Positions 40,717 through 51,935 of a stretch of 64,000 nt of DNA are shown here, one piece after another. Position 1 is the stretch's first letter. Each line of letters begins with the position of its first letter. Origin of the DNA: Phaseolus vulgaris. Taxonomy: Eukaryota; Streptophyta; Magnoliopsida; Fabales; Fabaceae. Made by a program: the position numbers and the translations under genes. The DNA is taken from positions 39,412,368 to 39,476,367 of the forward strand of contig NC_023749.2 in NCBI RefSeq assembly GCF_000499845.2. Reading direction: 5' to 3'. The notes under the pieces were generated by a model, which searched no databases, had not been told where the DNA came from, and saw nothing but the letters and a program-made list of their open reading frames with translations.

Positions 40717-43215
40717 TTAGAGCAACCACTGTGATCCTAACTCCACCTCTTGGGCGCCTCCTGGTGAGAGTTTTGCATCGAAATCTGCGTAGACTTGCCC
40801 TTTGATGGATCCCCTAGGCTCGTATTGAATATCAAACTCCGACAGCTCCACCGCCCAACGAACCATCCTCCCAGCTACATCTGGCTTCTGTAGTACTTTC
40901 TGAATGGGGAGGTTCGTCATCACCACCATTGTGAAGCTATGAAAATAGTGGCGGAGCCTCCTGGCTGAGAACACTACCGCCAGTGCCGCCTTCTCCAACG
41001 ACTGGTACCTCAACTCTGGGCGTTGCAAAGCCTTGCTCACAAAGTAGATGAGCCTCTGCACTTGGTCCTGCTCCTGGACCAGTACAAAACTGATAGCCCA
41101 CTCTGTCACATCGAAGTACAAACGAAGGGGGACGCCTACCCGTGGCTTGCAGAGCACCGGTGGCGTCGCCAAGTACTCCTTTAACTTGAGGAATGTTGCC
41201 TCGCACTCATCTGTCCATGCAAAACGGCTATTACTCTTGAGGCACTGAAAGTAGAGGTGGCCCTTTTCACCTCAAGCAGACACGAACCTGGACAAAGCTG
41301 CCATCCGCCCAGTCAGCTGCTGCACTTCTTTCACTGAGGTTGGGCTCCTCATGGCAATGATGGTTGCGCACTTATCAGGGTTTGCCTCTATCCCCCTCTC
41401 TGTAAGCATAAAGCCTAAGAACTTACCCGCCTCAACCCCGAAGACGCACTTCTTAGGGTTCAGCTTGAGGCGGTACTTTGATATGGTAGCAAATAGCTCT
41501 TCCAGATCCGCTGTGTGCTGCCTTCTCCCATGCGAAGTCACCACCATGTCATCTACGTAGGCCTGCACGTTCCTTCCCAGCATGGATGCAAGGACCTAGT
41601 CCATTAGCCTCTGGTAGGTGGCGCCTGTGTTCTTTAGCCCAAATGGCATCACCTTATAACAGTAACTGCACATCTCCGTCATGAACGCCGTTTCGCTTTC
41701 ATCCCTAGAATGCATCTTGATCTGATTGTAACTTGAGAATGCATCCAAGAAATTCAGCATCTTGCAGCCTGAGGCATTGTCCACCAAAGTGTCGATGCTG
41801 GGCAGTGGATACGACTCTTTTGGGCACGCTTTGTTCAAATCTGTGAAGTCGACGCACATCCTCCACTTCCCATTCGCTTTCTTCACCAGAACGATGTTGG
41901 CCAGCCACTCAGGGTATTGTATCTCTCTGATGTGCCCAACACTTAGCAATTCCTGCGTTTCTTCCTTTACCACAAGGCGCCTCTCCTCGTTGAACTTCCT
42001 CCTCCTCTGTCAAACAGGGCGAACCTTGGCGTCCATGGTGAGATGGTGGCATAAAAAATCTGGGTCGATGCCTGGCATGTCCGCGGCGGACCATGCGAAC
42101 GCATCTAGGTGGCGTGAAATCACCACTGCCACTTCGTCCTGTTCTTCTTGGCTTAACAAACGCCTTAGCTTGAATATCCTGCCGCCAATCTGTCTCTCCA
42201 CCACGTTGTCCACTGGTTGGCCCCCGCTATCTTCTCTCGTAGGCGTCGCCTCGTTGGCTTCTCCAGGCGAAGCCTCCGCTGCTACTTTTTCCATGGGCGA
42301 GCCCCCCTCGGATACCTCTTCCATCGGCGAGGCGTCGCCGTGTCTTTCTTCTGTGCGTGCATCTTCTTTAGGCGTCGCCCCTGCGGATGTGGCCTCGACA
42401 GGCGTTGCCTCCGCGGGCATCGCCTCTTCCAAGGGTTCTAAGTCCATTCGTGCATCTGAAACGGGTGGCTGTTCGATCACCATGACCAGACCTCTCTATG
42501 TCTTCAGGCTATTTTCATAGCATTTTCGGGCCTCTTCCTGATCTGACTTGATTACAATCACCGTGCCACTAAGATCTGGTAACTTCATCTTCATGTGGCG
42601 CATGGAGGACACTGCCCTTAGCCTATTCAGCGCTGGTCTGCCCAACAAGATGTTGTAGGCTGAATTGGCGTTTACAACTAGGTATCGAATGCTCTCGGTA
42701 CGTGACACCGCTCCATCCGTAAACGTTGTCCTCAGTTCTAGATAGCCACGTACCTCGATTGGGTTGTCTGCAAATCCATACAGGCATCCGGTGTAGGGCC
42801 TCAACAAGTCAGGGGACAACTGTAGCTTGTTGAAGGTCGACCAAAACATTACGTCTGCAGAACTGCCCTGGTCGACGAGAACTCTATGTACCTTCCTTCC
42901 AGCGATGACGACCGAAATGACCACTGGGTCATTGTCATGTGGGATGACATCCCGTAGATCAGCCCTTGTGAACATGAGGTCTGACTCCCACGGGTCATCC
43001 GGAACATCCTCGACAACTGAGCTTACTGACCTCACATACTTCTTGCGCCGAGAGGCGGTGGGCCCTCCTCCAGAAAAGCCACCAGAAATGGTGTGTACTT
43101 CTCCATGGATCGGCATTTCATGTGCTTGATCCTTCTCTGGCACTGTCAGGGCTGTGGTCGCAGCGGACCTAGCAAGATAATCTTTCAGGAAACCATTCTT
43201 CACGAGCTCATCCAA
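40717..43215 (-). pseudogene. Pol of element G: protease, reverse transcriptase, RNase H, with stops
   Basis: Block 43215-42496 contains the protease motif VDQGSSADVMF. Block 42483-42010 is the acidic Ala/Glu/Pro-rich linker with many ggcgtcgcc-like words in its DNA. Reverse transcriptase is in 41973-41596 (NFLDAFSSYNQI) and 41583-41272 (YVDDMVV). The first RNase H is in 41172-40717 (LYFDVTEWAISFVL to KGQVYADF). Stops separate the blocks near 42009, 41595, 41271 and 40716. Similarity to A is high throughout. Confidence 0.88.
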
Positions 43216-43230
43216 CTGATAGCCCAGCGC

Positions 43231-44332
43231 CTAGCAGTTGTTGATATGGTGCCCAAACGCCTCGTGGAACTCGCACCACGAGTCTTTTTGAGGTCCCAAC
43301 ACCTTGTCAGACCTCACCGGTGGCCTCAACCTGTCAGCTATGATGGGCACAACAATGAGGTCCTTCAGCTCCACCACAAAATTTTGCCTCAGCGGTCTAT
43401 CCCCTTCCTTCGCTGGCCTGTTTCCCTCTGCTCGACCCCTGGGCTGGGGCCTCCTTGCCTCGTAGGGGCGTCTCCTCTCCTGGTTTTTCCTTCCCGTCGT
43501 GGTCTCACTGACCCTGGCAGGTTGCGCACGCGTCTGCATTCTTGGGCGCGTGGCGCAACACTCGTGCGTTTTTCGTACACTTCCCCCTCAGAGGCAATGT
43601 GTTCCACTACGTGACGCCTTATCTCAGCAAAAGTTTTGGAGCGGTTGCGGATGATTGACTCACAGAAAGGCCCAGGGCACACCCCTTTTTGAATGCGTAT
43701 ACGATCATGGGCTCTTCTGTGGTGGCAACTTTCCCCACTTATGCCCTAAAATGATTTATGTACTCCTTCAAGGTTTCGCCTTGATACTGCTTCACGTCAA
43801 ACAGGTCGTATGAAATCGGTGGTGGAGCCCTGTTGGCTAGATACTGCTATCTAAATAACTGTGAAAGTTGTGCGAAAGACGTGATATGACCCTCTGGGAG
43901 GCTGATGAACCAGTCCATGGCCATCCCAGTCAAGGTGCTCATGAAGAGCTTGCACCTTACGGCGTCGGAGCCGCCTACCAGCATCATCTGCGTGTGGAAC
44001 GTCACCTTGGGCCCCGTGAATGTGTTGGGGATCACCGTCTCCAGAATCGGCTGCGAGAACGGTGTAGAGAACTCCCTTGGTGGAGTAAACAACTCAAGCT
44101 CATCTATGTCGCGTTGACCTGAATTGTTGTGCCATCCGCGACGCAATTCTTCGTTCGCGCGGCAGAGTTCCTCATTTCTCGCCTGAGATGCCGCGAGATC
44201 CGCCTGCATGTGTTCTTGCTCGACCTTTGACGCCGCCATTGCGTCCTGTAATCGCTGCACCATATCCATAACCTGCTGCATGGTCAAGTCTTCACTCCCA
44301 GCGCGCGTCGAACCTTGCCTCGCGGGTCTCAT
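43231..44332 (-). pseudogene. gag of element G, broken
   Basis: The ATG at 44332 (MRPARQGSTRAGSEDLTMQQ) opens a coiled coil, then PREFSTPFSQPI and KCKLFMSTLTGMAMDWFIS, to about 43850. Frame changes follow near 43840 and 43560. Further blocks give IIRNRSKTFAEIRR and the Arg-rich basic region, and then the Cys-His motif (CEFHEAFGHHINNC) with a stop immediately before the protease frame. Confidence 0.82.
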
Positions 44333-44514
44333 CTCCTGCGATTTCTGGAAACCTTTATGACTGTTACGGTGGTTCTAGCGAGACAAGCACGATTAACAGC
44401 AAACTGGACCAACGACAATTTCACAACGAACGGTGGAGAACTGCCTCTGAATCTTGGTAGAATTGCAAAGGAACCGAAGAACTCAACTTGCAATGGGACT
44501 GACGTTTTAAATCG

Positions 44515-44532
44515 GCCCCACGGTGGGCGCCA
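44515..44532 (-). promoter_or_regulatory. Primer-binding site of element G, tRNA-Lys(CUU)
   Basis: The reverse complement is the same 18 bases as in A (6433-6450), two bases from the LTR. Confidence 0.85.
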
Positions 44533-44534
44533 AA

Positions 44535-45672
44535 TGTTCCCCCGGTTGACGCGGGACGTCTTCGTGTGTGGCTTCTACTTGTGAGCTAAGGCACCTTCGT
44601 TCTGCTCCGTTTGTGAGTACTTGAAAAGAAATGAACAAAGGGGCGCCCTCGCAGCCGTTTGCACTCCGACGATCAAGTCAGCTAGCAAGAAACATCAAAG
44701 GGGACACACCTTCGTATCGGAACACTGTGAATGGATGCTCTGAAGGTGGTCAAATAACTGAGTAACTAATTTTCTCTCTACAGTGGGTGCGCGAGCAAGC
44801 AACTAGAGTGTGTGTGTCTAAAACTGAATTTGGGTCCCTTGTCCCAAATGTCTCAAGCTCCTTTTAAACGTCTCAAGCATTTAAGGCGTCTTAAAGCACA
44901 TTTAAAGCGTATAAAAACGTTTAACGCGTTTAAAACGTTCAAAGCATTTAAAGCGTTTTAAAGTGCTTGAAAGCGTTCGAAACGTAAACTAAATTAAAGC
45001 GTACCTTAGCAAACTTTCAGGAAAACATTGATGTTTCAGCGCTTACTGCCACGTGTTCTTCTGACTTGACTGCTATTCTACGTGGAGGGCCTCACAACAT
45101 CGTAACCCAACTTAGGGACATTCCATCGTGTGAGTCCTCTTTCCTCGGAGTGCATCTGGTGCAGGGGGTGACTCTTTGGGTGCCAACTCATGCGCCCCAG
45201 CCTCTAGTCACTCGCCCTGTGAGTGTATCTACCTTTCTCTCGTACCACGCACCTGGTTCACCCCTGGGCGTGGCCCTCTCATGGGTCGTATCTATCCCAG
45301 GGGTCTCTCTGAGGTGGCGTGGGTACTTGACGAGTCAGGTTACTCCCTACTGGTACTAGAGCTATGGCCTTGAAGCCACCTTTCTCTTCCCTTTATCACT
45401 GTCCTAAGCTACTGGGGCCTTAGGCCTCCCGTGGTATCGCCCCCTCCACGGTCTTTCCTACTCGTGGGTATCGGGGGGGTAACACCGTCGATGCCTCAAC
45501 CTGGCGATGCCTCAACCTGGCGACGCCTCAATATGGCGACGCCTCAACTTGGCGATGCCTCAAGCGGTCAACCTGTTGACTTTCTTCCTTGGACCCCCTT
45601 GAGGGGTCCCATCACATGTTGACGTTAACTTTGACTTTGACTTTGGTCAACGCCCGGGGACGGGACGGTACA
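44535..45672 (-). repeat. 5' LTR of element G (1138 bp)
   Basis: The plus strand reads tgttcccccgg to gacggtaca. It is clearly related to the A LTR but diverged. It has an array of gcgtttaaa-type words (44865-44995) around a TATA-like gtataaaaacg, and a run of ggcgacgcctcaa copies (45490-45560). Confidence 0.9.
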
Positions 45673-46132
45673 AAACTTAAATTACAGTTTTTATTATTTC
45701 TTGTTAAATTAAAAAATAATAAGTTATTTTTTATCCAAATTTTGGTCTTATTGTTAATTCAATTTACTGTTCATTTTAAAGAGAACTTGAATAGTATTTA
45801 TTGAATTTATCAATTAAATATATTAACTAGTATTTTATTATCATTATTATTATTATTATTTTTGAATTTGAGTTTTGATGTGAACTTGAATAGATATATA
45901 TACTTTGTAGTACAGATATCGATATAATGAGACTTCACTAATAATTAGCAGAAAAGTGTATTGATTAATCTACTCTTAATTGGGATGCATTGAACCTAAT
46001 ATGCGTGTTTAGTATGAGAGGAGAAACTATCATAATGCATTACTTTAATCAAAACTTTTTTCCGAAGCTAACAGGAGCATTCCAATAAAAATATTTTTAA
46101 AAACTATTATCAATAAAAAAGAAAGTATGAAC
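45673..46132. other. AT-rich sequence between elements G and H
   Basis: No gene seen. Long A/T runs and a tta/att microsatellite at about 45838-45862. This may be part of the older locus into which H inserted. Confidence 0.5.
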
Positions 46133-46394
46133 TTGTGATATGGTGTACATGGTGAATGTTAGCAAAGATGTTATCATAGGGGTTTGAGCGGTGCGGTGCC
46201 GCTGAGAAAAGAACGAGAGAGAGAAACAGAGGAAAAAATAAAGGCAGAAAAACTAATTAATGCTATTAATTACTGGGTGTGCTTTATATACATGATGGAA
46301 AAGGGAAACACATGGTGAAAAAGGGAAACAGAAAAAACAAAACAGAAAAAGGCAAATTGTTTATATTACAATTATTCTATTTAATAATTTAATA
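46133..46394 (-). repeat. 3' LTR of element H (262 bp)
   Basis: Its sequence is nearly the same as 57395-57655, with small indels. A minus-strand TATA box (tatataaag) lies near 46283. A G-rich polypurine tract (gcaggggct, minus strand) abuts it at 46395. Confidence 0.9.
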
Positions 46395-47882
46395 GCCCCT
46401 GCAAGCTCTGTGATATATATCCATCAAACCAAGCTTGGAGACTGCTGTTGTAAACATCCCATGTTGAAGAGCTTTGGTAAAAACATCTGCCACTTGTTGA
46501 TTGCTAGAAATGGGAAGTAACTGCAAAAGTTTGGATTGTAGTTTTTCCCGAATAACGTGACAGTCTATTTCTATGTGCTTAGTTCTCTCATGAAAGCTTG
46601 GGTTGTAGGCAATGTACCTTGCAAACTGGTTGTCACAATAAATAACTGCAGGTGTCTTAGTTTTTATTTTGAACACACTGATCAGGTAAGTTAGCCACTG
46701 TATCTCGCAAGTAAGAATAACAAGAGCGCGATATTCAGCCTCAGAAGATGATCGTGACACAGTGGATTGTTTCTTGGATTTCCAACTGATTAAAGATGAA
46801 CCAAGCAACACACAAAACCCAATTGTTGATCTTTTAGTTTGAGGGCAGGTTGCCCAATCCGAATCACAAAAGCCCTTCAGTTGTAAGTTGGAGTGGCTGG
46901 GAAACAACAGACTTTGTCTAGGTGTTCCCTTAATATATCTCAGTACACGGTGAGCAGCAGTGTGATTTTCCAATGTGTGCGCATGCATGAATTGACTTAA
47001 GAACTGTACAACGTAACTAATGTCTAGTCTTGTATTGGTAAGGTATATTAATCTTCCAACAAGTCTTTGGTAGGAAGTGATATCTTCTAGAGGACTACCT
47101 TCATTGAACATATTCTTCATATTTTTAACCATTGGTGTGGAACATGGTTTTCCTACAAGAAGACCAACATCAGATATAATGTCAAGAGCATATTTACGTT
47201 GTGAAACATGTATGCCGTCCTTGGTTCTAGCAACTTCCAACCCGAGAAAAAAATTCAAATCTCCTAGATCTTTCACTTTGAAAGTTTTATCCAGTAGCTC
47301 GGTTACTTCTGTTATTTCAAAGATGGAGTTGTCTGCAAGAATTATATCATCCGCATATACTAATAATGTAGTAAAATTATTTTCAGTTCTTTTTATGAAT
47401 AATGAGTGATAAAAAATAGATTGCAAAAAACCAATGCTTTTAAGAAAGGAAGAAAGTTTGGCAAACCATTGTCTACTTGCTTGTTTAAGACTGTATAAAT
47501 ATTTTGTAAGTTTGCAAACCTGTCCAGCTTTAACTTTGCTCCCTGGTGGTGGTAGCATATTAGCTTCCTCGCTGATTTCTCCATGAAGGAAAGCGTTATT
47601 AACATACAATTGCTTCAAATGCCAGTTTTGTGTGGCTATAATAGCTAAGAGCATTCTTACAGTAGTTAGTTTAGCAACAGGAGAAAAGGTATCTAAATAA
47701 TCAACTCCCTCTAACTGAGAATAACCCTTGGCAACAAGTCTTGCCTTATAGCATTTTATGTCTCCTTTGGCATTGTACTTTATTTTGTACACCCACTTAC
47801 ATCCAATTGGTTTCTTTCCATGGGGAATTTGAGTTACCTTCCATATTTTGTTATGTTCCAAGGCTTCTATTTCTTTCCTCAT
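46395..47882 (-). pseudogene. Copia reverse transcriptase and RNase H of element H
   Basis: This is a 497-codon open frame, starting in the RT domain (KIWKVTQIPHGKKPIGCKWV) and including YADDIIL, the palm catalytic pair. RNase H follows (FCDSDWATC, SRSSSEAEYRAL, ADVFTKAL). It matches RVT_2-type copia polymerases. The usual Asp of the first palm motif (QLDV type) is Tyr here (QLYVNNAFL, codon 47604-47606), so the enzyme is probably dead although the frame is intact. The Met at 47882 is not a true start; upstream pol is broken just before it. Confidence 0.88.
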
Positions 47883-48723
47883 GGCATCACACTATTCTGA
47901 CTTCATGATGGCTTCATTGAAACTTTGAGGCTCTTGATTATATGATATAGCCATAGTATACTTATGCTGTTTAGTGGTCAAATTTTTGTAATCAAGATAT
48001 TCAGATATAGGATAGGCCTTTTTATTTGTGTTCTTAAGATTTTCAATATTAGTATGGTTAGACAGTTGATAGTGATAATCCTGTAAGTAACTAGTAGCTT
48101 TCCTATGCCTATCCGATCGTCTAACATTTCCAATGTTCTATTCAACATGCTTATGTTGATTACAAACTTCTCCAGTGTAAGAATTATCATTAACAAGTTC
48201 AAAAGAATAGTAAAAAACATCAGACTGCTAGTTGTTATCAATATCAAGATTATGCTTGTAATTACTAAAATAAGGAAAAATATTCTCATAGAATTTCACA
48301 TTTCTTGATATAAAAATTTCTCTATTATGTATGTCTGGCATCACAAAACCTTTTATTCCAGCCTTATAACCAAGAAACACACACTTCCTAGCTATTTCTT
48401 GGATCAAGTGTAGACCTATCTCTTTACATACTAGAAGCAAAGCATAAGGAACCAAAAACTCTTAAGTTTTGTAAGTCTGGTTGTTCCTTGTAGACTAACT
48501 GATACGGGGTATTTCTATTTATAATTTATGAAGGGATCTTGTTTATCAAGTATGTGGCATGAATCACAGCATAAGACCAAAAAACAGTGGGAAGTTTAAA
48601 CTGAAAAAGTAAGCTACCTGCCACATTTAAAATATGTTGATGTTTCCTTTCAACAACAACATTTTGTTGAGGAGTTTCAATGCAACTTGTTTGATGTATG
48701 ATGCCTAGACTATTGTAGAGATT
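47883..48723 (-). pseudogene. Copia integrase C-terminal half and linker of element H
   Basis: Minus-strand fragments include ETPQQN then [14 protein letters not shown] (third catalytic Glu region) near 48640-48700. PYALLLVCKEIGL and KCVFLGYKAGIKGFV follow at 48455-48300, then Asn/Asp-rich linker sequence. Stops break it in several places. The frame joins the integrase start on the far side of element I. Confidence 0.75.
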
Positions 48724-48728
48724 AGTAC

Positions 48729-49593
48729 TGATCCTGGCTGTTGACCAAAACGCTGGAGCCTTGCCTCGTCAAACTTGGATCGACGTATGCGCCGTGTTTG
48801 CCTCCGTCCTTCGCCACGATCCACCTCAAGAACCTGCAAAAGACGAAACGGCGCTGCTGTGGCCGATCGCACTCCAACGCCCAAGTCAGTGACTGAACCA
48901 CCAATTACTAAGAGTAACACTCAAGAATTCTCAAGGAACCGTGAACCAGTTCTCTCTCAGTATACTCAAGAACTCGCAAGCGTAAAGAAGACAATCTGAA
49001 CGCGCGTACCTCAGAAGTTCGTTGGGAAACCCTTATATACCTGGACATTTTCTCTCTCCTGGTAGTTACACATCTGGACACGTGGCTCGCATCCAGCTGT
49101 ACACGTGCCATCATCTGGAGCCTCCTTGACTTGGGCGCTACTTCTGACTCTCTTTTGGCTAAGTTACTTATGCATGATACTACTCAGTGCATAGTTGTCT
49201 TGGAGCGCGATCTCTACTAGATTGGCGAGTTAGGGTGCCTTCGTATACACCTTCCCTATGGTCTCGCCGGCCGCCTTCATGATCTGCACCACCCGTTTCA
49301 CCGTGTATGCTCAAGCAAGCTGTCCCCCGACCTCATCCTCTGGCTAGCTGGGAAATGTCTATCTGCCTTCATCTCTCTAATCACTTGGTCGCCTGGGTTT
49401 ACATCTGGCGACTTCATCTTTAACCCGGTGACCGCCGATTCTGGTGTACTGGAGATCGGAGCACGCCAACTTAATAACTGGCGACTACACGAGCCCCCCG
49501 ACTTCCTTCCCTTCTGCCAGCCAGGCGTCCCATCAACACGCCTATACAATAGCTTGATGCCACGTCATCCCTTCCGACTACTAGGGCGGTACA
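48729..49593 (-). repeat. 3' LTR of element I (865 bp)
   Basis: The plus strand runs tgatcctggctg to gggcggtaca. A minus-strand TATA-like tatataagg lies near 49033. It is the same family as B and the solo LTRs at 20056 and 31353. Confidence 0.9.
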
Positions 49594-49620
49594 CAAGCCC
49601 CCCAGTCTTAAGCGAAGACT
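49594..49620 (-). promoter_or_regulatory. Hairpin and polypurine tract of element I
   Basis: In reverse, aagact/agtctt (49604-49620) and aagcccccc (49595-49603) are the same design as in A and B. Confidence 0.7.
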
Positions 49621-49945
49621 TGTCCAGCGAAAAGACTAAAGGAGTCACGTCAATACCGATCTACGTGGCGCTGGCGCAGAATTCCAAGCGGTTGTACTTT
49701 CTGCTTTCCTGACGCTCCACCAAACACTCCTCCAATCGCTCGATACGTGGCTTTATCAACGGTTACCTTTAATTGCCGTTTGCGCTTCCCAAACCCATTC
49801 AAAAAACCCTTAAACCCATTTCACTTCACTGTTCCATCACTTCTTCGTTTTCTCAGACGCTTCAACTTTCTTCTGCAAAAGCTCACGACGTTCTTCAACC
49901 TCCTGAATCACCAACTTCCTCCATCGCTCTTCCGATCATAAAAAG

Positions 49946-50177
49946 GTACTCCCTTTACTTCTTCTGCTGGTTTTTCCTGCATTTTAACCGATTCGCATCA
50001 TCCATTAACTATCTGATGCATACGCTGTGGGCTGTTTCTTCTATTTCTCCTTTCTCGTAACTTAGGGCTTCGTCTTTGTTACAACGAACCTTCGTTCGTT
50101 CGTTTTTCACCGTTTCTTCACGATCGAGTCAGCCTCTGCGAACCCTGATCACCTTTTCTTTTCTTTTTCCTTTGCAG
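49946..50177 (+). other. Probable 5'-leader intron of the I antisense ORF
   Basis: Donor aaaag|gtactc and an acceptor with a long T/C tract ending tttgcag, nine bases before the ATG at 50186. Equivalent introns occur in A and B. Confidence 0.6.
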
Positions 50178-50185
50178 CTTCCGCG

Positions 50186-51935
50186 ATGGCTCGCTCAAAG
50201 ATCACCCCAAATCCTCCTCCCTCGTCACGAAACCCTTCATCTCAAGCACACAACCCACCGCGAGCACCTGGTGCTTCTTCTTCTCAGGCTGAGAGGCCTG
50301 CACCCTCCCGCTCTAACCTGGCTCAGGCTACTCCACCTGTCGCCGGAGGAGCCTCCGTTCCTTCCCCAGACTTCAAAAAATTATACCCATGGGCCACCCC
50401 GACCTTGTTGAAGGAAACCTCCTCTGTAAACTCCGCTGGGGCAGTTCTTCGATTGAAGAAAGGGGACGAGCCTCACCTGTCGTTCCACAAGGAGCATGAC
50501 GACAAGATGATGGTGCTACCTTGCCCCCCCGACATGCCAGTGTGCGCCGACGACAAAGGGAACAACGGCGGGTTGTTCTTCTTCGTATACACCACCATGT
50601 TCAAGAAGGTGAAACTTAGGTTTCCCTTCACTCGCTTTGAAAGGGAGCTACTCACCGAGCTCGACATCGCCGCCGCCCAGCTCCATCCCAACAGCTGGGC
50701 GTTCGTGCGGGCGTTCCAGATCATGTGCGACCATCTGGGCTTGCCAGCGTCAGTGGACGTCTTTCTCTTCCTCTTCGAAGCCAAACACCCAGGAGATCGC
50801 CTGTGGGTGAGTTTGAACGGGATCGCTGGGAGGTCGATCCTCTCTATCTTCCAGCAATCTTACAAATACTGGAAGGGAAAGTTTGTCCAGGTGTGCCCAA
50901 ACGACAAGGACGCCTCACTGCTCGACGGCTTCCCCTTGTATTGGGTAAACAAGGGGAATAAAGAGTCCAAAGGAAGCTTCAGGAGGCCAAGGAGTCCTGA
51001 CAGCATGGGTGCTTTGGACAAGGATCTGTGCTTCTTCTGGAAAAGCGTGGCAGACGCCAATATTACTTTCCTCACCACTACGCTCATCTCCTACGAGTTT
51101 TTCGAAGATCAACTCGAAGTTCGCATAGGTTAGAGCTCGCCTCAGCGTCTAAGTCATTACCTTGACATTACCTCTGCTAACTGTTTTTGGGCGTCTTGTG
51201 TGTTGCGCACAAGACTTTGGTTTTATTTTCTGCACCATTTATCTGCTTTTGCTGCATACGTGACTTATGTGTTTATTTTTCTCTCTGAGCTAACCCATGT
51301 ATCTTTGCATTATGCAGATCGCATGTTGGGCCAGGGAAAACTTGTTGAACTGAGGACGCTCACCCGAGCCCACGGGTTGGCGTCGGGTTCGCAGACTGTG
51401 CCAAACTCAGTGGTGGAGATCGCCGCTGCACAGGGCAGATCGCCACCCAAAGGTCCAGCTCCTTCCGAGGCCCAGCCCGCCAATCAACGCAAAAAACTTA
51501 TCCTCAGGAAACCAAAGAGGAAAACCCCTCAAGTGGTTCACGAGGAAGCAGAAGAAGACGTTGAGGCGACTGAAGATGGCCTCATCACCAAGAGGAAGAG
51601 GGTGGCGCCTTCTTCACCCTCTGCTCCACCTCCTCCTCCAACATCAACACCACCTTCCACACCAGCTCCACCTCCAACATTGTTTCCTGCCCCAGCTCCC
51701 ACCTCGCCAGTCCAAGCGATTCCTCTAGCGTCCGCTCTTCCTGTGGTTGAGGCCGCCGAGCCTAACTTCATGGAGAACCCCCCGAGCGCCTCCACGCCTT
51801 ATGTATCAGCTGGAGGGGGTCCTCCTTCACACGCCTCAACTGCAAACGCTGCACCAGTCAGGGATGAAGGTGCTCACAACACTCCAATCCTCATCACTGA
51901 ATCCCCGACGTAGCCACAACGCCAAGAAGCACCCA
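50186..51935 (+). pseudogene. Antisense ORF of element I (best-preserved Transposase_28 copy), 3'-truncated
   Basis: Exon 1 (50186-51129) is fully open for 315 codons. It has a Ser/Pro-rich start, YPWATPTLL, the motif FTRFERELLTELDIAAAQLH, PNSWAFVRAFQIM, WKGKFVQVC and LDGFPLYWVNKGN. An intron (51130-51317) has a GT donor and a ttatgcag acceptor. Exon 2 starts in DRMLGQGKLVELRTL, followed by a basic patch (RKKLILRKPKRK) and a very Pro/Ser/Thr-rich linker. It ends near 51935, where the sequence switches to inverted pol before the coiled coil. The basic patch could be a nuclear-import signal. The role of this family is not known. Confidence 0.82.
51130..51317 (+). other. Apparent intron in the antisense ORF of I
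   Basis: 188 bp, GT...AG, pyrimidine-rich before the acceptor, at the same place as the 182-bp intron of A. Reading through without splicing also meets a stop immediately (TAG at 51131). Confidence 0.75.

Larger units (their letters stand above)
28082..45672 (-). mobile_element. Tat-type Ty3/gypsy retrotransposon G, left-truncated
   Basis: Read right to left: a 5' LTR (45672-44535), a tRNA-Lys primer site, gag, pol, a 3' repeat array and an antisense ORF on the plus strand. The Transposase_28 half of that ORF and the 3' LTR are missing, because at about 28082 the sequence joins the integrase of D. Element F sits inside the antisense ORF. The right flank (aaact) has no visible partner. Confidence 0.87.

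Noticed and set aside
47978..48308. Ile/Leu-rich frames on both strands between integrase and RT of H
   Set aside because: They arise from AT-rich linker sequence. The true pol frame is broken here and the frames do not match copia domains.
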